Assembly: GCA_958430865.1 (NCBI GenBank)
Contig: CAUDNR010002635.1
Location: 7,465 to 71,464, forward strand
From: Entrophospora sp. SA101
Lineage: Eukaryota > Glomeromycota > Glomeromycetes > Entrophosporales > Entrophosporaceae
Reading direction: 5' to 3'
Length of the DNA: 64,000 nucleotides
This document shows, one piece after another, positions 1-12,631 of the stretch. The notes beneath the pieces were generated by a model. The model was not told where the DNA came from. It did no database searches and was given only the letters and a program-made list of their open reading frames with translations. A program made the translations under genes and the position numbers. The first letter of the stretch is position 1. Every line of letters starts with the position of its first letter.

Positions 1-3000
1 ATACAAGGGGAAAATTTAGCTGATTTTAGATATGAAACCTTTGATGAGAATGCTCCTAGTTTTCCTGGATACAATTCATCTATTTATTTACGTGCAGGAT
101 CTGCAAGAGTAACTTTCCTCGAAAAACCGATTCTACTTTTACTTGATTTTGGTAGCAAGTTTGCTCAGATGAAAGGCCTATATGATTCTGCTCGATCAGC
201 TGCTATTGAACAAGCTGCTCAATTGCAAGAAAAAGTATCAAAATTCCATTTTGACATTTTAGTTAATTCGCCAATTGTAATTCTTCCTCATAATAATAAA
301 GATACATTAGTTGCTAATCTTGGTGAACTGTCTGCTATAAACGAATTTATTTCAAATGAAAATGGAAATGGGTTTCTTACTCAAATAAAAGCAGAACTTC
401 AAAAAATTCGATTGACATCGAATTTTGAATTTCATAATGGCTTTACTCAAAGTTTACAAATTATTGATGACGTTGATATAAATTTCAAAATTTCATATGC
501 AGAACATGTTAAAGGTTCAACAAGACCAGACATGGAGGTTCATTATTTATTTTTCTTGTTTTTTTTTTTATCCATTTGTTTATATATTTATTTATTTATT
601 ATAAATACTAACTTATATATATATCTATGTGTGTGTGTGTGTAAAAGGTTATCGGTGAAATGTCGGATGTAAACATGAGTTTGACACAAAAACAATACAA
701 ATTTTTATTGGATCTTTCAAACTCTGTCACTACAGCATTTAGTGGAAACGGTTCAAAATCTCCAAAAAAGGAATTTGATTCACCTGATACGACATCAAGT
801 CCATCCACATATCCAAAATCTTTACAAAATATTGATTCGCCTGCTAAGGAGGAAAATGAAAAACCTTGGATTTCAGTTGACCTGGCATTTAAAGTAAAGC
901 AAATTAATTTGGAAATTTTTTCTGGTGATGGTTCTCAAGTAAAAGAATTAGGCGAATCGAGTTTGTCGAAATTTTCTTTAAATGAAACTGATATAAAGTT
1001 CCAAATGTTGACTGATGGATCAATTGAAGCAGAACTTCAATTGAAATCTGCAACTCTTGTTGATACACGACATAACATAAAAAATGTTTATAAAGAGATT
1101 TTACCAGCTGTAAATAAAAACACGTCTCAATTTATGGTAACTCTTAGCATTTCTGGAAATGGGGCAGACAAAAGCCTTACAGCAATTGCAACTGTTGATA
1201 GTCCAAAAGTGATCCTCACTTTAGATCATTTATTTGAAACTCGTAATTACTTTATGAGCGCATTCGAAACTCGAGATTCTGAAAAAAAACTGAATAATCA
1301 GGCAGACAGTTCAGATTCCTCTGCACTCAACCCATCTAATTCTCCAAACTCATCTAAATCGTCAATAACATCTCAACTATCGAAATTACCACATAAACAA
1401 CAGCCATCAGTTCCTTCAGAAGCAATGACTATTAATTATCGTGTTAATATAACCGGCGCAGAAATAATATTATTGGCAAATCCACATCTTGCAAGTACTG
1501 AAGCAGTTGTATTATCAGCACATCAAATAGTTCTTACACAACAAAGAGTGTTAGCTATTAGTATTAATAAAATTGGCATGTTTTTGTGTCGTATGGATAA
1601 AAGAGATTTAACATTATTACGGTTTATTGATAACTTTGATTTTGCAATGACATTGGACACTTCTAATTCCAAGCCGGGTCAACAACTTTCAAGCATTAAT
1701 ATTGATGTTGGGCCACTTATCTTGAGAGTTTCTTACAGAGATGTTTTACTTATATTATCAATCATCAATAAAGTCTCGGAACTTTCTTCTCAATCATCGT
1801 CATCATCGGAAGAAGCTGAAAAATCTTTAATAGAAGCAGAAAACTCGGAAACACAATCATTAGTTCATGGTAGGACATTTAATTCTAATGCTTTTTCTGC
1901 AGCCAAGAAAAATACCTCTTCGACCAAATCGCGTCCCTATGCAAGTACGTCAAGAGAATCGGTAAGTTTACAGGTCTTAATTTATATAGTTATTATTATG
2001 AGCTATAAGTATATCTACTCACATATTCATATTATGCAAATCAGTTAAAAGCTATATTTCAAGGAACTCGTCTTATTTTAATTGGAGATGAACATAATAT
2101 ACCAATGATAGATGCGACTGCAAATAAATTTTCTTTGGATATTTTAAATTGGTCATCTCAAGTAGGATTAAAAATAATTTTAAAAATTTTTTTTTAAAAA
2201 AAATCTAACTGTTGTAAACATAAAAAAAATCAGATGAGTGTCGATGCTACAATTTCAACTTATATGAATTATTTTAATTTGACAAATTCTCATTGGGAAC
2301 CATTGGTAGAGCCTTGGATGTATAGTTTGCATGTACGTGTGAATTTTAATCAGTTTTTTTAATAATAATAATCATTATTATTTGAATATTAATGGCTAGA
2401 GTATTTGGATTTAGGCGTCAAAAAATTTGAATCCAGAAAGTATGATAATTGATATATCTTCTCAGAAACGTTTGGAAATAAATATAACCCATATTTTCTT
2501 GGAAACTATGTTGACGACTTTGTCTATAATAAACAATGAAAAAGAGGCAGGTTCCCTTATTTTTTGTTTAATTAGTTTGATAATAATAACATCAAAGTTT
2601 AATTGAAACTATCATTATATTTATAGCATGTCTTAAGTACAGCCAGAGGTGCTAAAACACCATATAAACTAAGAAATAGGACAGGTTATAATATGCATGT
2701 ATGGGCCATTTCTTCTGATGATGCTACAAACACCGTTTTAAAAGTATTGAATGATGGAGATGATATAGATTGGAGATTTGATGACTGGAGAAAAACACGA
2801 GAGGTATTTATTTTACTTTATTTGTAATAATTTATGAAATATTGATATATATATATATATATATATATATCTTTATTTATTTATTTATTTATTTATATGT
2901 TTTATAGAGTATGATGGTAATGAAAAACATGCTTGGTATTCAATTTGATGGTTCTAATTGGGAATGCATCAGGGACATCCATGTAGACAGAGAGGGGGAA

Positions 3001-6000
3001 AAATTATATATTCTTCGACCAAAATTAAATAATGTATCGCATAGATTGATGGTTGACATAAAACTCGAAGATAACATTAAAGTGGTGACCTTCCGATCTG
3101 TTTTGGTCGTCGAAAACCGTACATTACTTACAATAGAACTATTGATAATTGATTCAGATAAAAAAGATGTTAAAAAGGTCTATCAAATAGGTAATCAGGT
3201 TATTTATCATCTATTATCTAATGATCATTGTTTTTTTTTAATTCTATTAAATGCAAAATATTTGTACCGGTAATTAGCCCCTGGAGAAGATTGCCCATTA
3301 CCTATTGAAGCTGCCTACCATAATCAATTCAAAATCAGACCTGAAGGTAAACTTTATTATATTTTATTTTTATTTTGATAACAAAAAACAAATGAATAAA
3401 TAAATGGATTTATTGTATCTAATTCGGCAAACAGGCGGCTTTAGATACAATTGGAGTACCGAAAATTTGTTTTGGCAAGATTTTATTAAACGTAATCCAC
3501 TCAAATCAATTTCATGTAATTCTCTTGATGATGGTAATGATGTATCTTTCAGGTTTCAAGTGTTTGCTAGATACAAAAAAAATGATCCTTTTGTAAAGTA
3601 AGCCTTTTAAACTTGTAGTTTCTTTCCAAGTAAATTTATTTATGGTTGTAATTCTCTTGATGATGGTAATGATGTATCTTTCAGGTTTCAAGTGTTTGCT
3701 AGATACAAAAAAAATGATCCTTTTGTAAAGTAAGCCTTTTAAACTTGTAGTTTCTTTCCAAGTAAATTTATTTATGGTTTTTTTATTTTTTTATTTTTTA
3801 TAGAGAATATCCTTACATGGCGATTCGATTAAGTGCACCTATTCAATTTGAAAATTTATTACCATATAAAGTCAATTTTCATATCTATGATAAAACTCAA
3901 AATCAAAATTGCCTCAATAATCATTTAGAAAAGGGGTGCATAGATTCACTTCATCTTATCGAATTGGGACATTTATTACTTCTTAGCATAGATATACAAG
4001 ATACAAGTTTGTATTTTTAAACATTTACATAAATTATATGTATACAGATATATATTTATTATTTATTTCGTCAGATTACAAGACCAGTGAACCTGCCATA
4101 ATTGCATCACCAAATAAATCCGATTATAAAGTTGATGACACAATAACAGTTACAGATCCTGCTGGCTTAAAATTAAATCTTAGAATATACTACACGTAGG
4201 CTAAGTTAATCTCATTTATATATATATATATTTATCATTATATTAATATAAAATTTTAATAAACGTAGTGAAATTCCGGATTCGGGCGGTGCATTCAAAT
4301 TCAGTCTCTATAGTCCTTATGTTATTATCAATAAAACTGGATTGGATATGATTTTTAAATCAAAATCTTTCTTGCAATCAGCAAGAATTGCTGCTGGTCA
4401 AGGTTAAATTAATTTAAAATTTTTGTTTTTTTATTTTTATTGTATTATTTTATTTAAAAAAATTTCTTTCCATATTAATAGGATCTTCAAGAAAAAATAA
4501 TGTTAGTCTTTTTTTTTAATATTTAATTACTTTATGTTGTGTGTGCATATGTATGTTTTTTCTTTCTGATATTTCAAACATTTTATCTATTTAGATTGCT
4601 CCATATATGTTTTCATATCCAAATGATGAGATTGTAAATCGTGCACTTTTAAAAATCGGTGATTCAGATTGGAGTAGGGTAATGAAAAAATTCTTATTGT
4701 ATGTTTACAGTGTTATTATTAATTTATTAATTTGTGGGTTTTTTTCGCTTGGGGCTTTAGCCGATAAGTTTTGAAGCTGTTGGTACATTTTTGGAGGTTG
4801 TGGTTCCTTCAAAATCTGAAGAAATGCACTTGGGCGTTAGTATTCAGGAAGGTCAACAAAAGGTTAATAATTAATTAACTTGTGTTTTGATTATTTCATA
4901 AATATATTTTACTTTTTTTGATTTAACTTAATCATTCTTTATTATAGTACAAGTTAACAAAAATCATAACTATTACACCAAGATTTGTTCTTAAAAACAA
5001 CTTAAACGAGGATATAAACATCCGAGAACCAGGTTCCAAAGAATTCTTAACTATTAAGTCAAAAAATCGTGCACCTCTTCATTTTCTGAAACAGGGTGAC
5101 GTGAAACAAATAACCCTGTGCTATTCACGTTTAAATCCTTGGTATGTAGAGTATTGTATCAAAATCAATTTTAGACTCTTTTTTTATATTATTTTTTAAC
5201 TTGTATATTTAGGTCTGCACCAATTAATATCAATGAGCTCGGAAGAGTACACGTTAAACTTTATAGAAATAATGACGATATTACTTTGATTCGAACTGAA
5301 ATTTTATTGGAGGACGCTACAGTTTTTGTCATCTTTAATAAAGAAGAAGGGAGATGGCCCTATCGTATTGAAAATTATTCAGATGTTGATGTAGTTGTAT
5401 ATCAACAGGTTTTGTTTAGTTAATTACAGCTTAAAGTTTAAATTCATATAATGTTTTAATTAAGCTAATAAAAAAAATTTTTTTTGTTAGAATGCTAGCG
5501 CTCAGTCCACTTCTACAAAGTTATACGTTGTAGCTTCTGGTAATTCTATGGCGTATTCATGGGATTATCCCGCTTTGAAAAATAAAAAATTAGTCTTAAA
5601 TATTAATGATAATGAAAGAGTAGTCAACATCCAAGAAATCGGGTCTCTTGTGCCGTTCAAATATCCTGTATGTATTTTTTCTGAAATTTTATTTAAAAAG
5701 TTTTTTGATGATTAATTTTGATTTTTCTATATATAAAAAAAATTTTTTAAGGTCAATGACAATAAACACAAGATTTTGGCTATAGAAGTTGTTGCAGATG
5801 GTCCAACACAAGTTTTGCTTTTAACAAATTATAAACAATCGGAAAGCATATTTAGACCAAGAGCACCATCAATCACATCTAATACTAATAACGAACCTAC
5901 ATCTAATCGGGAAGCCTTTGAAGTGGTATGCATTCTGTTTTCGATCTTATTTGATGTCTTATAATACAAAATCTATTTTATTATGTTTATCGACTAAATA

Positions 6001-8997
6001 ATTATCCTTTAGATTGATGTTGATTCAGTAACAACAATTAGTTTTCAAATAAGACTTGTAGGAATTGGGATATCTATTATCAATAAGAGGATGCAGGTAT
6101 GAAAATAAAAATTTTATTTAATAGTAGAGTTTTACCAAATATTTTATATTAAAAATAATTTTTTATAGGAATTGGCTTATGCATCAATGCGTGGATTGGA
6201 ATTTAAATATAAAGATTCTACATTGTATCAATCAATCAATTTCGTTGTTAAGTGGTTGCAGGAAAGTGTTACTCGACCATTGTTATTTCTTTGTATAAAT
6301 TATTGAACAATTTTATAAAACAACCTGCAAATTTTTTTTTTAAAAAAAATTTAGATTGATAATCAATTATATGGAGGATTGTATCCTATTATTTTATACC
6401 CTACAATGATTCCTAAAGATGAAAAAGAAACCGACACACATCCTGCTTTCCACGCAGCACTTATAAAAGCGAAAGATGAATGTGAGCAATTTAGAATTTT
6501 AAGGTTTTCTCAGATTAATAAAAAAATTTCCATGTTAACTAATACATAGTAAATTATATTCATTTTAGCACATGGTGTTGTCTACATCAAATACTTTTCT
6601 ATATTACTACAAGAAATGACATTTGAAATGGACGAGGATTTTCTTTTTGTTTTACTTGAGTTTACTAAAATTCAGGGTCTAAGTTCACACGAAGAAAATG
6701 AAACGTAATAAATAGCATTTGAATTATATATTGTATTGATTATTTTCAATTACTTTAACCTAAAATTATATTTTAATAGGTCACTTTTGGATGGCGCCCT
6801 CGATATTCCTGAGCCAAAATCTACCGAAGGCGATAATCAATTATACTTTGAAGTATTACATATACATCCAATGAGATTTAATATATCATTCGTTAGAACT
6901 GAGCGTATAAATGTTGAAAATAAGTGTGTTGCTTTATATGAAGAATATATATTTTTTCTTACAAAAATGAATGACGCATAATATTTTAATGATAATATTT
7001 TAATAGGCCACCACCACGTAATCCTATGACATTTTTTATCAATGTTTTAACTATGGCGATCGGAAATATAAATGTTTGTATTTTTCAACCATAAAGCTCA
7101 TTTAATTTGCGTTTCAATAAATAACATAAATATCATCATGCATGTTGTATAGGATGCACCAATTAAAGTCAATGCACTAGCAATGGAAAACATGCGAGTC
7201 AGTTTACCTGTTCTTATTGACCGAATTCGACAACATTACGGAAATGCCTTTATTTATCAAGTATTTTATCACTTTGATATTGTTCTCTTATCACGCTAGT
7301 TATATTACCGAATCCTTTTTTAATTATTATTCTTTTTAAAGGTCCACAAAATAGTCGGATCTGCTGATTTCTTGGGTAACCCTGTCGGATTATTCAGCAA
7401 CCTTAGTTCTGGTGTTGTCGATATTTTCTATGAACCTTATCAAGGTTTTATAATGAGCGATAAGCCTCAGGATCTCGGTATTGGAATTGCGAGAGTATGC
7501 ATTTTAATTTTTTTTTGTAGGCCATTTGCAGTCCTAAATAGGAAATAAAGCCCTGACATATTTTTAATTATCAGGGCGCAACAAGTTTTTTTAAAAAAAC
7601 AGTATATGGCTTTAGTGATAGCGTCTCTAAAATTACCGGAAGTATTGGAAAAGGTGAACTTTTTGAAATAATAATATTCAATTTATTTCTGGGGATTTAT
7701 TGTTAAAAAAAGAATTTATTTACATTAAAGTGCTATTGTTTTAATATATATGTATATAATTGATTAGGTCTTTCTGCTGCAACTTTGGATAAATCTTACC
7801 AGGATCGTAGAAGAATTTCACAATTCAGAAACAGACCTAAGCACGCTTTATATGGTGTAACTCAAGGAACATCATCATTAGTTAGCAGCATTAAAAGTGG
7901 CTTTGAAGGTCTTGCTGTATGTAGAATTTCCTTTTTTAAAAAAATATTCATAAAATAATTTTATTTTAACTGTAAATACGCTTAATTATTAGCGTAAACC
8001 AAAAGAAGGCGTCGAAAAAGAAGGAGCTCAAGGATTCATCAAAGGTGTTGGCAAAGGCCTCGTTGGGTAAATTTGGTTTTTAATAAATTTTTCATGTTTT
8101 ATTTCATTGTCACATTTAAAAATAATGCATTTTTTTCTCTAGATTTGTTACCAAACCTGTTGTTGGTGTGTTCGACTTAGCTAGTAATGTGACCGAAGGT
8201 ATTTATTTTAATTAATTTCCAAATATTATTTTAAAATTTGATTTTATTGACACAAAAAAATAATTTTATCAGGTATTCGTAATACCACTACAGTATTTGA
8301 TGAAAATGATCTTTCACCTGTAAGGTTACCACGTTTTGTAGGACGTGATGGTATCCTTAGGGTGAGTTTTATTTGTGAATGTTTATTAACTTTAATTTGT
8401 TACTATTACTATTATTATTATTAGTTTTAGTAATCGTTTACATTACTAATTATTCATTTATTGTAATGATTTTTTATTAATTATTTTAGTGTTATCAACA
8501 AAGAGAAGCTTTAGGACAATCTTGGTTGAAAGAATTAGAGGACGGAAAATATTTGAATGATGAATATGTTGCGCATCTTGGTAATATCATAAAAATTTTT
8601 TTAATTAATTAATTGTTATAATTTACAAAAAAAAACTCTTGAATATAGATCTAAACGATGATCAAGTTGTCATGCTTACAAGATCCAGAATTATGTTAAT
8701 AAAAAACAAAAGATCCAAAGTAGAATGGGAAGTATCTTTTGACGGTAATTAATCAAAAATTATTTCAATCCAAACTATATTTTGTTCGGCTATCGTATTT
8801 AACATTATTTTCTTTTGATATTTTTAATAGACATTCAAACAACTTCAATACAACCCACAGGGATTTTTCTTAAGATTCGACCAAACAATACACATGGCCA
8901 CTTCATAAATATTGTTGATCCTTCAAGCAAAAGTTGGTTTGAGAGAAAAATTGAAGAAGTAATAAATGATTATAACAATGAAAAACATCATTATTAA
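1..8997 (+). CDS. VPS13: VPS13 intermembrane lipid-transfer protein, 3' part of a multi-exon gene (5' end outside window)
   Basis: Bridge-like lipid transporter acting at membrane contact sites. The reading frame is open from base 1 and runs through about 35 exons joined by short GT-AG introns. Examples are the exon ending at 537 joined to 648-1961, and the last exon, about 8831-8997, ending in TAA. Family hallmarks: an early SPIVILP stretch (about residue 90 of the fragment); the VAB/SHR-BD-type beta-rich middle (about 4.6-6.3 kb); and the diagnostic VPS13_C block, with [20 protein letters not shown] at about 7.38-7.44 kb, [20 protein letters not shown] at about 8.14-8.2 kb, and a PH-like C-terminus after 8.49 kb. 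The exons sum to very roughly 1,800-1,900 residues against about 3,100 for fungal Vps13, so the N-terminal chorein part lies to the left. Exon limits were read from frame and splice sites, and some short exons are uncertain. The family call is firm. Confidence 0.93.
3515..3778 (+). repeat. 132-bp direct tandem duplication spanning a VPS13 exon-intron boundary
   Basis: Bases 3515-3646 are repeated at 3647-3778 with no difference seen. The unit contains the 3' end of an exon (ending ...NDPFV plus two bases), its GTAAGC donor, and the start of the intron. The second copy therefore lies inside the intron. It carries a pyrimidine-rich TCTTTCAG that could act as an acceptor as well as a second donor. 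Confidence 0.9.
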
Positions 8998-9184
8998 ATT
9001 ATATAATTTTTACAATTTATAAACTAGTTTGTAAAAAGACTTCTGCATTTTTATTAATATTATCTAATGAATATATATTTTACTCGTAGTATATTTAAAT
9101 AAATTTTTTAAATACATGTAACTTTACATGATATGTACACCTGATATAATAATTATAAATTATAAATTAATTAATTTTGTTTAT

Positions 9185-12182
9185 TTAAATGTTTCTACAT
9201 AATTGCTGTTGTTGTTGTATATATTTTCTAAGCTCTTTACTTTTATCCCATGATTTCTTTAGAATTCTAAATAATATATTAAAAAATCATTAATAATAAA
9301 ATCGTTTTAAAAATATATAAATACAATAAATATATAATAGATATAATTTATAATTTACTTCATTCTTTGCACGGCTATTATTGAAGTCACTACACTGCGA
9401 AATTTTTGCGATAGTTTCGAAGAATTAGCATAATCATATTCTTTATTTGGGCCAGAATTGGATAATATCTGTAATAATTCGTATTCCCTATAATAAGAAG
9501 CGAAAGAAAATAAATTAATATTTCTAGAAAAATTAACCTTAAAATCAAAGACTAACCATTTTTCTGTACCACACAAAAGTGTCGTTATAAATCTCTTTTG
9601 ATAACTTAGATCAGCTCGAAACCCTGTTTCTCTTATACATCTCGATTTTAAATAACGTATTTCTTTTGACATTAAACTAATTTTTTCTTCGTATCGTTTC
9701 TTTTCACTTTGTAATTCTGTCTGATATTTCTGATGACTTTTCATATCCTATCAAATACATACAATACATTATATTATTCAGTTAATAAAAGGCCTTCCTA
9801 AATATAGTTCCATCATATATACCTTGTCCTCAAAAATTTTTTGCAATTCTTGAATATCTTTATCCCTGGATTATTAGAAATAATGTTAAATTCAAATAGT
9901 CGATGGCTTGTATTTGTATTTATAATTTTATTACTTTAATTTTTCTTCGATATCAATGTCGCTGTTAGTCGTGTTTGTCATTTTCAGTCTGCCCATTAAT
10001 AGAATTTGCTCACGTGCAGAATTTAATTCATTTTTAAGTGTGCTGATTTCATTTTGTGCAGAATCTTGCAGTTCTTTTAATTGGTTCTCATTTTCTATTA
10101 GCTCATTTTTAAGTTTAGAGTTTTCATCAAATAATAGTCTAATATCATCATCATCGATAACGATACTCTATATCTCAGAAAAAAATCAGCATTAAAAAAT
10201 CAGCAGGACAGTTAATCAATAGTAATGATAATATTATTGTACACTTACATTATTTCGTCGCATAATTCCAAACTTTTTAGTTTGACTACTGCTATGATTT
10301 AAAGTTTCTTGCAACTGTTCAATTTCTTCACGATGTCTATTGCACTGTTCTCGTGTAACTTGTAATTCATCTTCATATATTGATAATTGTTCACTCTTGG
10401 CTTGATGATCGCGTCTCTCTGTTTGAAGTTGATCTGTTATATTTTGTATTTCTACTTCCATTGCTTTTATATGTTCTTTTTCAGCTTTAATGTCTGATTC
10501 TAACGTTTCTTTCATCTTGAGGAATTTTAAAATTTTTTTAGAAGCTTTGTAAATTGAATAAAAAACAAATAAAGCTTATAGTAAAAATAAACCAATTACT
10601 TCATTTGCAAATAAATATTTTCTTTGTAATTCTAATCTTTCTTTTGAAATCAGATTTTTTTCTTTGGTGATTTCTTTTATTTTATCATTGGAAATTTGAA
10701 GTTCGTTTTGTAAGTCTATTATTTTTTGTGATTTTTGCTCAATTGCGACATCTTTTTCTTAAAAATATGATTAAAAAATTTTAATTTTTAATAAAAAAGA
10801 ATTTGTTGAAAATGAACAAATTAGTAATAATAAAAAAAAAATACCCTTTTGTAACTTTCGAATGCGACTTTCAAGTTCAGTGATAGAACTAGTTTTCTTG
10901 CGATATCTTTCAGATTCCTTAATTAAAACAAATTTTAAGTACAATACAAAATAAATAAAAAATTATATATACACATTACAAATAACTTTACTTTTTGTAA
11001 ATTTTCTACTTGATATTGCATTTCACCCTTCTCTTTAACGAGGGATGCCTTTTCTAAAGTTAATGACTTCCTGTTTGATGAAATTGATTGATTTTCATTA
11101 TCCATGTCTCTTATCTTTGATAAAAGGCTTTTTATTTCCTAATTTTTTGTAAAAAAAAAATCATTATAAAGATTAAAATTGATAAGCTATTAGGATCAAT
11201 GATTTTACAAGTTTTGACGAACCTTCTGCATAGACTTGATTTCTTTTTCATATGTATCTTTTTGTGAGAAAAGTTTTTTATTTAAAACTTCTATTTCTTG
11301 TTTGTGCAATTCTTCTGGTTCCTTTGAAATGTTTGTGTTGCCATCTTTACTTGAACCAGCTAACAAAGATTTCGAACGCTTTTCCAAATTTTTATTATAA
11401 AATTTTGAAATTTCTCCATTCTCAGTGTTACTCCTAAATTTCATTGGAGATTTTAATTGTTTATCAGAATTTTTGGGCGATAACTCTTGAAGTCTTAAAT
11501 TCAGCCCACCTCGATTATTTTCTAAATCTTCTACTTTTTTTTTTAATTTCAAAGTTTCCGGTTCAATTAATTCTATTTCACTTTCCAACATGTCTTTTTC
11601 AGCAATTGATATCTCCAAGTCTGATTTTAATGCTTCAACCTCTAACTTTATTTGTTCAATTTCTTTTGACATCTTTGATTTATTTATAGCACATTCTTCC
11701 TTTTGCGCCTCATGACGTTCTAAAGCTGCTTTCAAATCTCTTTTCATCTTTTCTGTGTTAGTTGTTGTTCTATCAATTTGTGAGAGCAATTTTTCATGCT
11801 CCAACTTTAAATCATCTCTTCGAGACTGTAATTCTTTTCTTTGATTTTCTAAATGTCTTTTCTGTTTCTCTAAATTTCTGTTTAATTCGCCTAGTTCTTT
11901 AAGACGCGGTCCAGCCCTCTTATTTTCTCTTTCATACTCTTCAATCCACTCATCTCCTTGTTTACGAGCAAGAGCCAATTGTTCTCCAAGCAAACCAACT
12001 TCTTCTTCAAGATCGTTGATCTTTTGTTCCGTCTCTTCGTTTTTTACTAAATTATCTGCTTCTAATTTTGCATGATCGCTTTCTAGTCGTTCAATTGTGC
12101 TATTTAATTTAGTTTTTTGTTCAACTAATTCGGAAATTCTATTATTAAGTACTTCTATCTGCGAAGACAAATTATCATCCAT
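9185..12182 (-). CDS. Coiled-coil spindle-pole-body/centrosomal protein with C-terminal PACT domain (Pcp1/Spc110/pericentrin-like)
   Basis: Probable gamma-tubulin/calmodulin scaffold at the microtubule-organising centre. Translation starts at 12182 (MDDNLSSQIEVLNNRISELV). Exon 1 (to about 11221) is almost uninterrupted heptad-rich, charged coiled coil. Further exons (about 11138-10993, 10918-10846, 10759-10600, 10519-10252, 10170-9930, 9868-9825) continue the coil. Exon about 9747-9558 carries FRADLSYQKRFITTLLCG and exon about 9489-9359 carries KFRSVVTSIIAVQRM; both match the conserved PACT blocks (FRxxLxYQKRxLLxLxG and FRxxVxxVIAxxRL) by memory of the family. The frame reaches a stop at 9355, but a GTAAAT donor at 9358 and an acceptor before 9266 add a last exon, 9185-9266 (ILKKSWDKSKELRKYIQ...), matching the basic tail that follows PACT in pericentrin-type proteins. 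Total is about 760 residues. The family is confident; orthology to one named protein is not. Confidence 0.8.
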
Positions 12183-12289
12183 TGTTTTAATTTAAAAAGA
12201 TATCGTGTTAATTTTATAAAAAGTGCAACCTTTTATTGCTAATTTTGTTTTTATATTTAATTTTTCACGTTGCACGAAATTAAATCGAT

Positions 12290-12600
12290 GATACACAGAT
12301 TTTTACTCTCTTCTATATTCAAAGTACAAGTCCTGCGCAAACGGCCTACAATAAGGTGGTAGGTATCTTTGGTGTAAGCCTCAACTTCGAGGCGACTCTC
12401 GTTGTGTTTCCATAACACACCTTAAAGTATATTACGGGCTCCGCTTACATCTCCGTCAATGATAGATTTGCAAGATGCACATTTAAAAATGCCCAAGTTT
12501 CATTTGATGACTCCGCAACATCCACAAGTTTTATTAATGACTTTTAAATCGGTAATGTGATCAGGTTATTTATCATTCGTCTTGCAAGCTTTAGATTGGA
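12290..12600 (-). pseudogene. Decayed TnpB/Fanzor-type nuclease C-terminus (zinc ribbon plus RuvC-III)
   Basis: The reverse strand reads KTCGCCGVIK, stop, NLGIFKCASCKSIIDGD, then VSGARNIL. This is the arrangement CxxCG-x(n)-CxxC followed by D-x(n)-GARNI that closes TnpB and eukaryotic Fanzor proteins, where the last Asp belongs to RuvC-III. The usual D-R-D is here D-G-D. The frame has in-frame stops (before the zinc ribbon, inside it, and just after GARNIL), so this is a relic. No upstream RuvC-I/II or REC part is visible before the transposon end at 12632. A codon-like frame continues about 55 residues past GARNIL. It sits between the PACT gene start and an unrelated DNA transposon. The motif match is strong; whether it is Fanzor1 or Fanzor2 cannot be told. 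Confidence 0.68.
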
Positions 12601-12631
12601 TTTTCTAAAACTGAAGTCGTTTTTAAACATG

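Noticed and set aside
11252..11689. Plus-strand ORFs antisense to the PACT coiled-coil gene
   Set aside because: Shadows of a clearly coding minus-strand exon; hydrophobic, Leu/Phe-rich products of reversed heptads.
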